Below, piece by piece: positions 54,270-63,699 of a stretch of DNA of 64,000 nucleotides; position 1 is the stretch's first letter, and each line of letters opens with the position of its first letter. The stretch is from an uncultured Paracoccaceae bacterium (GTDB lineage: Bacteria; Pseudomonadota; Alphaproteobacteria; Rhodobacterales; Rhodobacteraceae). Where the stretch lies: contig CANNFU010000003.1 in assembly GCA_947503965.1 (NCBI GenBank), positions 372,001 through 436,000 on the forward strand, written 5' to 3'. A program made the translations under genes and the position numbers. The notes under the pieces were generated by a model. It saw only the letters and a program-made list of their open reading frames with translations, made no database searches and was not told the DNA's origin.

Positions 54270-54871
54270 TACAGCATGCCTTTTTCATAAACCGCCTGCA
54301 CGGACTGATGCGTGTTCATCTGGTGCTGAAACTTTGCCAGCAACGGATGATCCGCAATATCGACCCCGTCCCCCTTGAGCCATGTAAGCACCACATAAAG
54401 ATACGCATCCGACACGACCTGCAAATCCCCAATCGGGAAGGGCAGGTCAGGCAGATGCTCTTCCAGATAGGCACAGCATTCGGCAATCCGCTGCGGTACT
54501 TTCTGCTTCATATCCGCGAAAGAGCTTTGCTGATCCGCCCAGCGTTCGCCGCGCAGGCCGTGCGCGTGGTGAGGATGCATCGTGCCGTTCAGATAGCACA
54601 TCAATTCACGCATCTTGGCCGCAGCAAACGGATCAGACGGCACCAGCGACGGGGCCACATATTCCAGCAACGCCCCGGTTTCTGTCAAAATACCGTCCGG
54701 TGTTTCCAAGGCGGGTACGCGGCCCTTGGGGTTTACCCGACGATAGTCATCCTTGGTCTGTTCGCCGGATGCAAAATCCACGCGCACGGCCTCATAGGGC
54801 GTACCTAACTCCTCCAGCGTGATCGCGACGGCGACGGAAATGGTACGGGGGGCATAGTGCAATCGCAGCAT
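54269..54871 (-). CDS. Glutathione S-transferase family protein
   Basis: A 200-residue cytosolic GST. Thioredoxin-like N-terminal domain (LRLHYAPRTISVAVAITLEE, NPKGRVPALETPDG with the cis-Pro, LTETGALLEYV) and all-helical C-terminal domain (about 85-200). It shares a transcript with the saccharopine dehydrogenase gene. The conjugated substrate is unknown. Confidence 0.88.
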   Translation of the reverse strand: MLRLHYAPRTISVAVAITLEELGTPYEAVRVDFASGEQTKDDYRRVNPKGRVPALETPDGILTETGALLEYVAPSLVPSDPFAAAKMRELMCYLNGTMHPHHAHGLRGERWADQQSSFADMKQKVPQRIAECCAYLEEHLPDLPFPIGDLQVVSDAYLYVVLTWLKGDGVDIADHPLLAKFQHQMNTHQSVQAVYEKGML

Positions 54872-54959
54872 GGGAAAGGTCCTTTGAATGGCGGCATCAG
54901 GTCATCACCCGATACGGGCGTGATTTTTGCCAATGGTCAAGGCATGAAAGCCATGCGCG

Positions 54960-55727
54960 TTACTTCGCCTTCTTCGGGGCAACGAAGATGCCGACAAAAG
55001 CCAATGCCAACGTCAGACTGAAGAACACACAGACCAGCATGGCCCATAGTGGCATGTCGCTACCCGGCTGGAAATAGCTGAAGACCCCGTAAACCATCGC
55101 GGCCAGCATCCCCAACATACTCCCACCGATGATAATATAGACAAGCAGCACGCCGCCAAATTTGTCCAAACCCTTCGATTTCCGTCCCAGCGTGAAAAAC
55201 AGCACCTTGGTCAGGATGAAGCCAAGGATCAGCAGCATCACCACCAGCCCGATATAAAGACCAATGGACGCGAGTGAGATCACCTGTAACGGCTCACCAC
55301 TGCGGTAGGCCACGGTCACCTTGTCACCGATCACAGGTTCCGCCCCACTGCGGACATTGCCTTGTTGCGTGATGGTCCGGCCAGCGTCATCGCGAAACCG
55401 CAAGGTCGGCGTGTGCATCAACACGTTTTCGGTATAGCTGGATCCATCGGAGCCTGTGCGGCTGAACTCTTCCCAACTGCTGCTGAAACCGACAATTGTC
55501 GCCTCGTATTTGGGAAAGCTGATCATATTGTAAATCGCTTGCGCACCGGTAAAGCCCAGCCCGAAAAACAAGTTAGACATGATAACCAGAACCAGCCCGA
55601 AGAAAAGATTGCTGCCAATCCCGACCGGCCTGCCCTGCCGGGACCACCGGCGGCTGACGCCGATCATCAGCAGGATGCCAAACGCAATGGACGCAACAAA
55701 CAGATAGCCGAAAGGTGTCAGGGTCAT
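54960..55727 (-). CDS. DUF3592 membrane protein
   Basis: A 255-residue inner-membrane protein with about four hydrophobic segments: near residues 7-25, 40-60, 155-180 and 190-215, with a fifth at the C terminus. The extracytoplasmic domain between helices 2 and 3 has the DUF3592 pattern (YEATIVGFSSSWEE to VIGDKVTVAYRSGEPLQVI). Function unknown. It lies four bases downstream of the histidine phosphatase gene on the same strand. Confidence 0.75.
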   Translation of the reverse strand: MTLTPFGYLFVASIAFGILLMIGVSRRWSRQGRPVGIGSNLFFGLVLVIMSNLFFGLGFTGAQAIYNMISFPKYEATIVGFSSSWEEFSRTGSDGSSYTENVLMHTPTLRFRDDAGRTITQQGNVRSGAEPVIGDKVTVAYRSGEPLQVISLASIGLYIGLVVMLLILGFILTKVLFFTLGRKSKGLDKFGGVLLVYIIIGGSMLGMLAAMVYGVFSYFQPGSDMPLWAMLVCVFFSLTLALAFVGIFVAPKKAK

Positions 55728-55731
55728 TTGC

Positions 55732-56376
55732 CTAGTAATGCGTCACGGCATGGGCCCGGTCCGGGCGATCAAGATGCGGCACCGCGTTGAAACCGGCAAG
55801 AATCGGGCCTTGCGGGGTCACATGCACGCGGTGGAGTGAACTGTTCAGGATCGGCAGCAGCACATGGGCCATGCGGGTCGGGTCGAGGTTCAGCAAGTGT
55901 CGAATGATCATCCCGATCACGCCGCCAGATGTGACGCATAAGACCCGCGCGCCCGGTTTGGCGGCCTCTTGCAGCACGCCTGTCACGCGTTCTTCGAACG
56001 AGGCAAAGGTTTCTACACCCATGATCTCGGCCCGGTGCCAGGCCTCCATGACTTGCGGAACATGGGCGGCAAATTCGTCCGGCCCCGGAAACGGCACGCC
56101 ATGCACGTCCTCCAGCGCCTGACCCAGGTTGAAGTAATCCATTTCATTCAGACGCGGGTCGATCTGGGGGGCGGCATAACCGATCCCGGCGGCGGTTTCC
56201 TTGTGGCGGCGCAGGCTGCCCGCGATCACCTTGTCAAAGGGGCGTTCCCGGTCGCTCAGGTAATCACCTAACCAGCGGGATTGCTGATGGCCCAGATCGG
56301 ACAACCGGTCATAACTTTCCTCGTCCGTGGCCGCGGAATTCGCCTGACCGTGCCGGACCAAAATGATCTCACCCAT
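55732..56376 (-). CDS. Histidine phosphatase family protein (phosphoglycerate mutase-like)
   Basis: A 214-residue protein with the RHG motif in ILVRHGQANS, where His is phosphorylated during catalysis. The second His lies in VLCVTSGGVIG-type context and the family Glu in NEMDYFNLG. ATG 56376 is chosen because GGAGGG lies seven bases upstream; GTG 56379 is an alternative. Substrate unknown. Cotranscribed with the DUF3592 gene. Confidence 0.85.
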   Translation of the reverse strand: MGEIILVRHGQANSAATDEESYDRLSDLGHQQSRWLGDYLSDRERPFDKVIAGSLRRHKETAAGIGYAAPQIDPRLNEMDYFNLGQALEDVHGVPFPGPDEFAAHVPQVMEAWHRAEIMGVETFASFEERVTGVLQEAAKPGARVLCVTSGGVIGMIIRHLLNLDPTRMAHVLLPILNSSLHRVHVTPQGPILAGFNAVPHLDRPDRAHAVTHY

Positions 56377-56565
56377 CACATACCCTCCTGAAAGGTCAGG
56401 GTTACGGGGTTCGGATCAGCTTGGCAACGACACAGGTGCAAGGGGGCTATGGCGCAAGGGAACGGCCTTTTTTAGTGCGGTTGACCAGATACGCCTTGTT
56501 AGCGGAATCGCGCTATGAAAATGTACCGGCAAAAGAAACCCGAGCATATCACAGGTCCGTATTTG

Positions 56566-58602
56566 ATGTCCGCTGCCACGCTTCTACGTGACGTTTTTGG
56601 CTTTGATGCCTACCGGCCCGGCCAGCAGGACATCGTCGAGGCTGTGACAAACGGCCAGAACACCCTTGCCATCATGCCAACGGGTGGGGGGAAATCCCTG
56701 TGTTTCCAACTGCCCGCCCTGGTGCGTGACGGGGTGACTGTCGTGATCTCGCCGCTGATTGCCCTGATGCGCGATCAGGTCCGCGGGCTGCGCGAGGCGG
56801 GGGTTGAGGCGGGCGCGCTGACCTCCGGCAACACGCAGGATGAAACGGACGCGGTGTGGGCGGCGCTTGAGGCTGGCACGCTCAAGTTGCTTTATATGGC
56901 GCCAGAACGGCTTGCCTCTGGCGGGACGATCAACATGCTGCGCCGTGTGGGCGTGGGCCTGATCGCCGTGGATGAGGCGCATTGCGTCAGCCAATGGGGC
57001 CATGATTTCCGGCCTGATTATCTGCGGATCGGGGAACTGCGGCGCACACTGGATGTGCCGCTGGCCGCCTTTACCGCCACGGCAGATGCCGAAACGCGCG
57101 AAGAAATCGTGCAGAAACTGTTTGACGGTATCCAACCGGCCACCTTCCTGCGCGGCTTTGACCGACCCAACATCCATCTGGCGTTTGCGGTCAAGGACGG
57201 GCCGCGTAACCAGATCCTCAACTTCGCGGCTGCGCGCAAAGGACAATCCGGCATCGTCTATTGCGGCACACGGGCCAAGACCGAAACGCTGGCGCGGGCG
57301 CTGGCCGATGCGGGCCACCCGACCTGTCACTATCACGGCGGGATGGAGGCCGAAGACCGGCGCATCGTCGAACGTCGTTTCCAGCAAGAAGACGGGTTGA
57401 TTGTCTGTGCCACGATCGCCTTTGGGATGGGGATCGACAAACCCGATATCCGCTGGGTCGCCCATGCGGACCTGCCCAAATCCATCGAAGGGTATTATCA
57501 GGAAATCGGGCGTGCCGGGCGCGACGGTGCACCGGCTGAAACGCTGACCCTGTTCGGCCCCGACGATATCCGCTTTCGCAGACAGCAGATCGACGAAGGG
57601 CTCGCGCCCGCCGAACGCCGGGCTGCTGATCATGGACGGCTGAACGCCTTGCTGGGTCTGGCCGAGGCGCTGAAATGTCGTCGCCAGAACCTGCTGGAAT
57701 ACTTTGGCGAAAGCCCGGAGCCCTGCGGGAACTGCGACCTGTGCGATAAACCGGCCGAGGTTTTTGACGGCACGACCGCCGTGCGTATGGCCCTGTCCGC
57801 CGCGCTGCGCACCGAAGAATGGTTCGGCGCCGGCCACCTGATCGACATCCTGCTTGGAAACCAAACGGACAAGATCAAACAACGCGGCCACGACAGCCTG
57901 CCCACTTACGGGGTCGGCAAGGAATATGACAAACGCCAATGGCAGGCGATCTTTCGGCAGATGATGGGACATGACCTGCTGCGGCCCGACCGGGAACGGC
58001 ACGGCGCGTTGCGGATGACCGAACACGCCCGGCCCATTCTGCGCGGTGAGGCGACGATTGAACTGCGGCGTGACACGATCAAGGCAGCACGCGGGTCGGG
58101 GCCAAAGGTGCGGATGCTGGTCAGCGAAGAGGATGCGCCACTCCTGTCCGCGCTCAAGGCCAAGCGGCGGTTCCTGGCCGAACAGGCCAATGCGCCCGCC
58201 TATATCATCTTCAACGACCGCACCCTGATCGAAATGGCCGAAAAACGCCCCATGACTCTGGACGACATGGCCCGGATTGGCGGGGTCGGGGCAAAGAAGC
58301 TCGAAAGCTACGGCCGCGCGTTCCTCGAAGTGATCGCTGGCGCGGTAGAGGACGTGCATCCCATGCGCCGCAAACTGGCCGGACGCGAGGAAGGTGCCGT
58401 CTATGATCGGCTGCTTGAGGTGCAGGCCCAGCTCAGCCGCGGACCACATGGGGTCGACAAACCGATGAGTTGCTCTGCCTCTCTGCTTGCCAAAATCGCC
58501 CAGTTGCGCAGCGCGGATATGGAAAACCTGACCCGGCTGATGGGCGATAAATATGCAGAACGGTTCGGCGAAGCCTTTCTTGAGGTGCTGGAAAACAGCT
58601 AG
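56566..58602 (+). CDS. recQ: ATP-dependent DNA helicase RecQ
   Basis: A 678-residue RecQ. Helicase motifs: MPTGGGKSLCFQLP (Walker A), DEAHCVSQWGHDFR (Walker B), GMGIDKPDIR and QEIGRAGRDG (motif VI). The zinc domain uses cysteines in LKCRRQN and PCGNCDLC. A winged-helix domain follows, then an HRDC domain (LKAKRRFLAEQANAPAYIIF to GVGAKKLESYG) and a tail of about 80 residues. The frame is open from 56515, but relatives begin near MSAATLLRDVFGFDAYRPGQ. No strong ribosome binding site decides the start. Confidence 0.95.
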   Translation: MSAATLLRDVFGFDAYRPGQQDIVEAVTNGQNTLAIMPTGGGKSLCFQLPALVRDGVTVVISPLIALMRDQVRGLREAGVEAGALTSGNTQDETDAVWAALEAGTLKLLYMAPERLASGGTINMLRRVGVGLIAVDEAHCVSQWGHDFRPDYLRIGELRRTLDVPLAAFTATADAETREEIVQKLFDGIQPATFLRGFDRPNIHLAFAVKDGPRNQILNFAAARKGQSGIVYCGTRAKTETLARALADAGHPTCHYHGGMEAEDRRIVERRFQQEDGLIVCATIAFGMGIDKPDIRWVAHADLPKSIEGYYQEIGRAGRDGAPAETLTLFGPDDIRFRRQQIDEGLAPAERRAADHGRLNALLGLAEALKCRRQNLLEYFGESPEPCGNCDLCDKPAEVFDGTTAVRMALSAALRTEEWFGAGHLIDILLGNQTDKIKQRGHDSLPTYGVGKEYDKRQWQAIFRQMMGHDLLRPDRERHGALRMTEHARPILRGEATIELRRDTIKAARGSGPKVRMLVSEEDAPLLSALKAKRRFLAEQANAPAYIIFNDRTLIEMAEKRPMTLDDMARIGGVGAKKLESYGRAFLEVIAGAVEDVHPMRRKLAGREEGAVYDRLLEVQAQLSRGPHGVDKPMSCSASLLAKIAQLRSADMENLTRLMGDKYAERFGEAFLEVLENS

Positions 58603-58632
58603 GGTCAAGACAATCGCAGCAAGGGAAAGCCG

Positions 58633-59706
58633 ATGAAAAAGCTAATCGGAGCAATGTTGCTGGCCGCGATCGGTTATCTGCTGTTCTGGCCGGTTTCCAT
58701 CGATCCTTTGGCTTGGACACCGGACCCCAGCGAAGGCTACACCGGTCCCTACGCCCCCAACACGCGGCTTGCGGGGCTGGAACAGTATGATTTGCTGGGC
58801 AGGCACGGGCCAGAGGACGCCGCCGTTGGTCTTGATGGTGCGCTTTATATCAGCACCGCCGATGGTGACATCCTGCGGCGCGATACAGATGGGGATACGA
58901 CAGTCTTTGCGACAGGTCTGGGTCGGCCACTTGGGATCGAGGTCGGACCGGACGGCGCGCTTTGGGTGGCTGACGCGTTTGAGGGTCTTGTTCGGGTGAC
59001 AGCAGACAGCACAGAGCGCGTTCTTGCGCAAACGGATGACGGCGTGCCCATCAAATATGCCAATAACCTCGACTTTGCACCGGACGGGGCGATCTGGCTG
59101 TCTGACGCATCAACAAAGTTCGGCGCGCAGGAACGCGATGGCACGCTCGAAGCATCATATCTGGAAATCCTTGAACATCGGCAGACAGGGCGGATCATCC
59201 GCTTTGACCCGGCAACCGGGAGCGCCGAGACAATGCTGAGCGGTATCAGTTTTGCGAATGGAGTCGCCATGGGTCCGCGTGGTGAATGGTTGCTTTATGC
59301 TGAAACCGGTGAAAACGCGGTCCGCAAGCTCTGGATCAGCGGCCCGCGTGCGGGCGAGGTGGACGATATTTTGCTCGGCCTGCCCGGCTTTCCCGACAAT
59401 ATCAAACGTGATCCGACTGGTGGTTTCCTTCTTAGCCTTGTGTCAAAACGAGTGCCGGCTGCCGATTTTGCGGCTGAATACCCGTTTTTGCGTAAAGTGT
59501 TACAGCGGCTACCTGCGGCGTGGCGGCCCAAGGCGGTCAGCTACGGTTTCATCCTGCATCTGGATGAGGAAGGCACCGTGACCCAGACATGGCAAGACCC
59601 CGATGCGAGCTATCCGCTTATTTCGGGGGCGGTGCGGGGGCCGGATGGTTCGCTTTGGCTGACATCTATCAGTGCCAACACAATCGCACGGCTACTGAAC
59701 CCATGA
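58633..59706 (+). CDS. SMP-30/strictosidine-synthase-like beta-propeller protein
   Basis: A 357-residue protein with an N-terminal hydrophobic anchor (LIGAMLLAAIGYLLFWPV) and a six-bladed propeller: repeated GLDGALYIST, VGPDGALWVADA, FAPDGAIWLSDA, RGPDGSLWLTS. SFANGVAMGPRGEWLLYAETG and the region around GFPDNIKRDPTGGFLLSL match the strictosidine synthase-like / lactonase group. Probable periplasmic hydrolase; substrate unknown. AAGGGA before the ATG. It lies 30 bases after recQ. Confidence 0.82.
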   Translation: MKKLIGAMLLAAIGYLLFWPVSIDPLAWTPDPSEGYTGPYAPNTRLAGLEQYDLLGRHGPEDAAVGLDGALYISTADGDILRRDTDGDTTVFATGLGRPLGIEVGPDGALWVADAFEGLVRVTADSTERVLAQTDDGVPIKYANNLDFAPDGAIWLSDASTKFGAQERDGTLEASYLEILEHRQTGRIIRFDPATGSAETMLSGISFANGVAMGPRGEWLLYAETGENAVRKLWISGPRAGEVDDILLGLPGFPDNIKRDPTGGFLLSLVSKRVPAADFAAEYPFLRKVLQRLPAAWRPKAVSYGFILHLDEEGTVTQTWQDPDASYPLISGAVRGPDGSLWLTSISANTIARLLNP

Positions 59707-59775
59707 CGCGACAACCGCTTGACCCCCACGCAACGCCCGACTAGCAAGCGGCCATTCTGACAAGGGGCAAATGAG

Positions 59776-60681
59776 ATGGCGCGCAAACGCAAGGGGCGGG
59801 ATATTTCGGGCTGGCTGGTCGTCGATAAACCTGCCGGGATCACGTCGACCGCTGTGGTCAACAAGGTGCGCTGGGCAATGGATGCCAAAAAGGCCGGGCA
59901 TGCAGGCACGCTTGATCCCGAAGCTACTGGTGTTCTTGCCGTGGCGCTGGGTGAGGCTACAAAAACAGTGCCTTACATCACAGACGCGCTGAAAGCCTAC
60001 ACATTCACAATCCGGCTGGGGCAAGCCACCAACACCGACGACGCCGAAGGCGAAGTCATTGCGCAAAGCGATCTGCGTCCGGATGACAACGCGATCAAGG
60101 CCGCGCTTGGCGCATTCATCGGCGATATCATGCAGGTCCCCCCGCAATTCTCTGCCGTCAAGATTGACGGGCAGCGTGCCTACAAGAAAGCGCGTGATGG
60201 CGAAGAAATGGACCTTGCCGCGCGGCCCCTTTGGGTCGAGGAACTGTTGCTGGTTGATCGCCCCGATGATGACCACGTAGTGCTTGAGATGACGTGTGGC
60301 AAAGGCGGTTATGTCCGCGCCATCGCGCGTGATCTGGGCGAAGCATTGGGGTGTCATGCCCATGTGAAATCGCTGCGACGTATCTGGTCGGGGCCCTTTC
60401 AGGCCGAGGATGGGATCACGTTGGATCAGGTGGAGGCCATGGCCAAGACCCCGGAACTTGACGCGCACGTGCAACCGCTTGAGGTTGGGTTGACGGACCT
60501 GCCAGAGGTCCGCTGCCTTGCCGAAAGTGTCGCCAAGCTGCGCAACGGCAACCCGGCATCAGTGATCGGCAGCGACATCGAATACGGAGAAGAGGTCTGG
60601 GCGTCCTATGACGGCAAAGCCGTCGCCGTCGGCACTTATCGTGGTGGTGAAATGCAGCCCAGCCGTGTGTTTGTTGTGTGA
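59776..60681 (+). CDS. truB: tRNA pseudouridine(55) synthase
   Basis: A 301-residue TruB that makes pseudouridine 55 in the tRNA T loop. [13 protein letters not shown] is the N-terminal motif and [13 protein letters not shown] contains the catalytic Asp; [14 protein letters not shown] and the C-terminal PUA-like region follow. AAGGGGC precedes the ATG. In most relatives rpsO follows directly; here three genes lie between. Confidence 0.95.
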   Translation: MARKRKGRDISGWLVVDKPAGITSTAVVNKVRWAMDAKKAGHAGTLDPEATGVLAVALGEATKTVPYITDALKAYTFTIRLGQATNTDDAEGEVIAQSDLRPDDNAIKAALGAFIGDIMQVPPQFSAVKIDGQRAYKKARDGEEMDLAARPLWVEELLLVDRPDDDHVVLEMTCGKGGYVRAIARDLGEALGCHAHVKSLRRIWSGPFQAEDGITLDQVEAMAKTPELDAHVQPLEVGLTDLPEVRCLAESVAKLRNGNPASVIGSDIEYGEEVWASYDGKAVAVGTYRGGEMQPSRVFVV

Positions 60682-61190
60682 TCACGCGCACGCATATCAA
60701 AGATGACGCGCCCTCGACCGCTGTTTATTCAGATTGTGAACGCTATCGCTATGCGCTGACGCGCACGTGGGACCCGGATGGACAGCGCGTGCTATTCGTG
60801 ATGCTCAACCCCTCAAAGGCGACCGAGGTCCAAAATGACCCCACTGTGGAGCGCTGCGAACGACGCGCCCGCGCGCTGGGGTTCGGGGCGTTTCAGGTGA
60901 CGAATATCTTCGCCTGGCGTGAAACCGATCCGTACAGGATGCGCAAAGCCAAGCGCCCGATCGGTCCCGATAACGACGCAACCATCCGGCACGGTGCGCT
61001 GTGGGCGGACACGATCATCGCTGCGTGGGGCACGCACGGCATCCACCTGAACCGCGGCCCGGCGACCGAGACGCTTTTGCGCGATACCGGCAAACCGCTG
61101 CACACCCTTGGCCTGAGCAAGCATGGGCATCCCAAGCACCCGCTCTACATCAGCTACAGCCAGCAACCGATGCTATGGAGTTTGCCATGA
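60678..61190 (+). CDS. DUF1643 domain protein
   Basis: A 170-residue DUF1643 protein: [50 protein letters not shown], and a C-terminal [16 protein letters not shown], which resembles a nucleic-acid or nucleotide enzyme loop but has no proven role. It starts with GTG overlapping the truB stop (GTGA) and overlaps the next gene by ATGA, so it is translationally coupled on both sides. Confidence 0.9.
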   Translation: MITRTHIKDDAPSTAVYSDCERYRYALTRTWDPDGQRVLFVMLNPSKATEVQNDPTVERCERRARALGFGAFQVTNIFAWRETDPYRMRKAKRPIGPDNDATIRHGALWADTIIAAWGTHGIHLNRGPATETLLRDTGKPLHTLGLSKHGHPKHPLYISYSQQPMLWSLP

Positions 61191-62074
61191 TCCCCGGTTT
61201 TACCCCATCCCGCGTGCAATGCGGTGATATCAAGCTGTCCGTGCATCGGGCCGGGCAAGGCACACCGTTGGTCCTGTTGCATGGCTACCCGCAAAACCAC
61301 CACTGCTGGGAACATGTGGCACCCGCTTTCACAAGTGATTTCGATGTCATCATCCCTGATCTGCGCGGCTATGGCGACAGCGACACCCCCGCAGATGACG
61401 ACGATCACAGCACGTATTCAAAGCGGCAGATGGCGTCCGATATCGCGACCCTGATGGACACGCTGAACATCGAAAAGGCCCATGTCCTTGGGCATGACAG
61501 GGGCGGGCGTGTTGCGTATCGCTTTGCGCTCGATCACCCGGACAGACTGCTGAAACTGGGGATCATCGAGATCGTGCCGACGGGGGATTTCTGGGCCAAC
61601 TGGAATGCCAATCTGGCCATGAAGGCCTATCACTGGACCTTTCTCGCCCAACCTGCACCACTGCCCGAGCGTATGATCGGGGCAGACCCGACCGGGTATA
61701 TCGACTGGACGTTGCAGTCGTGGACGCTCAGCCAATCGCTGAATGATTTTTCTGACGCAGCGCTCAAAAGCTACCGGGCGCAGGCCAACGACCCCGCCCA
61801 TCTGCATGCGATGTGCGCCGACTACAGGGCCGGGGCGACCTTTGACAAGGCACTGGACGAAGCAGACCGGGCTGCCGGACGCAAGATCACTGCGCCTTTC
61901 CACTTTCTCTGGGCCGAAGGCGGATTTCCGGCACAAACCGGCAATCCGGCTGGGCTTTGGTTGCCGTGGGTCAATGACATGACCGATGCATCCTGCGCAT
62001 CGGGGCATTTCACCATGGAAGAAAACCCAACAGCCGTTATCAAGAACTTCCTGCCCTTCTTCAGCGCGCGTTAA
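61187..62074 (+). CDS. Alpha/beta hydrolase, haloacetate dehalogenase-like
   Basis: A 295-residue hydrolase with Asp as nucleophile: the elbow is GHDRGG, as in fluoroacetate dehalogenases and epoxide hydrolases. LLHGYPQNHHCWEHV is the oxyanion segment with the HGYPQ motif, PDLRGYGDSDTP follows, and SGHFTMEENP holds the catalytic His. ATG 61187 overlaps the DUF1643 stop and has GGAG upstream; the frame is open further left but overlaps DUF1643. Its true substrate may be a haloacid or another ester. Confidence 0.88.
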   Translation: MIPGFTPSRVQCGDIKLSVHRAGQGTPLVLLHGYPQNHHCWEHVAPAFTSDFDVIIPDLRGYGDSDTPADDDDHSTYSKRQMASDIATLMDTLNIEKAHVLGHDRGGRVAYRFALDHPDRLLKLGIIEIVPTGDFWANWNANLAMKAYHWTFLAQPAPLPERMIGADPTGYIDWTLQSWTLSQSLNDFSDAALKSYRAQANDPAHLHAMCADYRAGATFDKALDEADRAAGRKITAPFHFLWAEGGFPAQTGNPAGLWLPWVNDMTDASCASGHFTMEENPTAVIKNFLPFFSAR

Positions 62075-62170
62075 CCCTAAGGTCAGTTTTCCGACCATTC
62101 GGCGCGCAGCCCATGCTATAACACGTGCCTGATCGGGTCAGGGGTGGCCCGTATTTTACGGGGTGAGACA

Positions 62171-63013
62171 ATGCTGGCCATTCTTGGGTTGATGGGCGTC
62201 GCGATGACGGCAGCGCTGGTCATCGGAACAGATGACGATGACACGCACGATGTGCCTGAAACCGACATGGAGGACGATGACCCCAGCCAGGAAATCCAAC
62301 CCATCGACGAAATCGCAGGGCTCAGCGACGAAGACACCGTTGTCTTTTCGGGCGATGGTGATGACGCCGTGCAGACCGGCGGCGGCGATGACTATATCGA
62401 TGGCGAAGACGGGAATGATCGGCTGGATGGCGGCGCAGGCGACGATGAAATCCACGGCGGGCGCGGCGATGATGTGATCACAGGCGGCGCAGGTAACGAC
62501 ACGCTGGTCGGCCATATCGGTGATGATGTGATCGCCGGGGATGGTGGCGATGATGCCCTGAACGGCGGCGGCGGAGATGACCTGCTGATGGGCGGTGATG
62601 GCGATGATGCGCTGCTGGGCTCGCTTGATAATGATACGCTTGTCGGCGGGGCCGGCGCGGATACGCTGCATGGCGGGTCTGGCAATGATATCCTTTACGA
62701 CCGGGGTGACGCGGATCACGACTATCTGAATGGCGGCGCGGGCGACGACATCCTGATGGGCGGGGCCGGTGACAATCTGCATGGGGGAACCGGTGCGGAT
62801 ACCTTTGCACTGACCGCAAACAACGACACAATTGTCGAAGATTTTGACCCGGCTGAGGACACGATCGAAATTGCGTTCGACGGCGACGCGCCAACGCTCA
62901 GCACATCCTTGTCCGATGCGGGGCTGGTCCTGCTGGCCGATGGGGAAGTCGTGGCAACATTCACCAACCTGACAGATCTGGATCTGACCGCCGTATCGCT
63001 GGTGGCTGCATAA
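62171..63013 (+). CDS. Membrane-anchored RTX calcium-binding protein
   Basis: A 280-residue protein. It begins with a hydrophobic segment ([18 protein letters not shown]), then a very acidic linker (about 20-50), then a run of RTX units from about 60 to 207 ([28 protein letters not shown] and so on), and ends in a non-repeat domain with [13 protein letters not shown]. The hydrophobic start is unlike classical T1SS substrates, so it could be membrane-bound. ATG 62171 is preferred to GTG 62144. It is placed between the dehalogenase-like gene and rpsO. Function unknown. Confidence 0.8.
   Translation: MLAILGLMGVAMTAALVIGTDDDDTHDVPETDMEDDDPSQEIQPIDEIAGLSDEDTVVFSGDGDDAVQTGGGDDYIDGEDGNDRLDGGAGDDEIHGGRGDDVITGGAGNDTLVGHIGDDVIAGDGGDDALNGGGGDDLLMGGDGDDALLGSLDNDTLVGGAGADTLHGGSGNDILYDRGDADHDYLNGGAGDDILMGGAGDNLHGGTGADTFALTANNDTIVEDFDPAEDTIEIAFDGDAPTLSTSLSDAGLVLLADGEVVATFTNLTDLDLTAVSLVAA
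62347..62790 (+). repeat. RTX repeats of the membrane-anchored protein
   Basis: At least 14 consecutive nonapeptide-type units with GGxGxDxL/I spacing, among the most regular RTX runs in the window. Coding repeat, not an intergenic array. Confidence 0.85.
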
Positions 63014-63148
63014 AACCCTTTCATTTTCTGCCAAATCCCCCTAAACGCACGCATCTGCACGCGGAATCACCCGCGCACGGACCCTCCACGGGCCTTTCTG
63101 GACGACATCCCGGATTGCGCCATCACCCTTCAACCAAAGGAGACCCCG

Positions 63149-63418
63149 ATGTCGATTACTGCTGAAGAAAAAGCAAAAATCATGAAGGATTTTGCAACCA
63201 AAGACGGCGACACAGGTTCGCCCGAAGTTCAGGTTGCCATTCTGTCCAGCCGCATCGCGACGCTGACAGAGCACTTCAAGACCCACAAGAAAGACAACCA
63301 CGGCCGCCGCGGCCTGCTGAAAATGGTTGCCCAGCGTCGTAAGCTGCTGGACTATACTCGCAGCAAGGATGAAGCGCGCTATCAGGATCTGATCCAGCGT
63401 CTGGGCCTGCGCCGCTAA
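63149..63418 (+). CDS. rpsO: 30S ribosomal protein S15
   Basis: An 89-residue S15, a primary 16S rRNA-binding protein. [34 protein letters not shown] and the C-terminal [23 protein letters not shown] are the family motifs. AAGGAGA precedes the ATG. A 135-base leader separates it from the RTX gene and contains a small stem (CGCGG/CCGCG, 63060-63075), which might take part in the autoregulation known for S15. Followed by a strong terminator. Confidence 0.97.
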   Translation: MSITAEEKAKIMKDFATKDGDTGSPEVQVAILSSRIATLTEHFKTHKKDNHGRRGLLKMVAQRRKLLDYTRSKDEARYQDLIQRLGLRR

Positions 63419-63443
63419 TTCTAGCGAGACAGGACATGAATCG

Positions 63444-63472
63444 AAAACGCCCGCCATCTGGTGGGCGTTTTT
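63444..63472 (+). terminator. Rho-independent terminator of rpsO
   Basis: AAAACGCCCGCC (63444-63455) pairs with GGTGGGCGTTTT (63460-63471), one G-T pair, loop ATCT, followed by T. It starts 26 bases after the rpsO stop. Confidence 0.9.
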
Positions 63473-63699
63473 GGTTCTGACGATACCTCTGTCAATTACC
63501 GCTGCGGGCGAGGGGTTTTCCACTTTTTCAGATGGCGCTTCCTAAACGCAGTGTCTGCGCGCCGTTGGTTAAGCAATAAAGATTCAAATTTAGTCGTAAT
63601 ATTGAAATATTTGAATACTATTTCACTATACCATATTGCCAGTGACTTATTATTAGGCAATTATGTCCGGCGGGGGCGTAGTTACAGGTAGACATCGGT
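63473..63699. other. AT-rich upstream region of the last gene
   Basis: No gene is seen. The second half is clearly AT-rich compared with the rest of the window and contains an inverted repeat TTCAAAT (63583-63589) / ATTTGAA (63609-63615). Promoter or regulator sites for the gene at 63700 are likely here; no exact promoter can be assigned. Confidence 0.45.

Noticed and set aside
56584-58608. 674-codon open frame antisense to recQ
   Set aside because: It is the mirror of a GC-rich coding frame; the predicted protein has no recognisable motif, while the plus strand has every RecQ motif.
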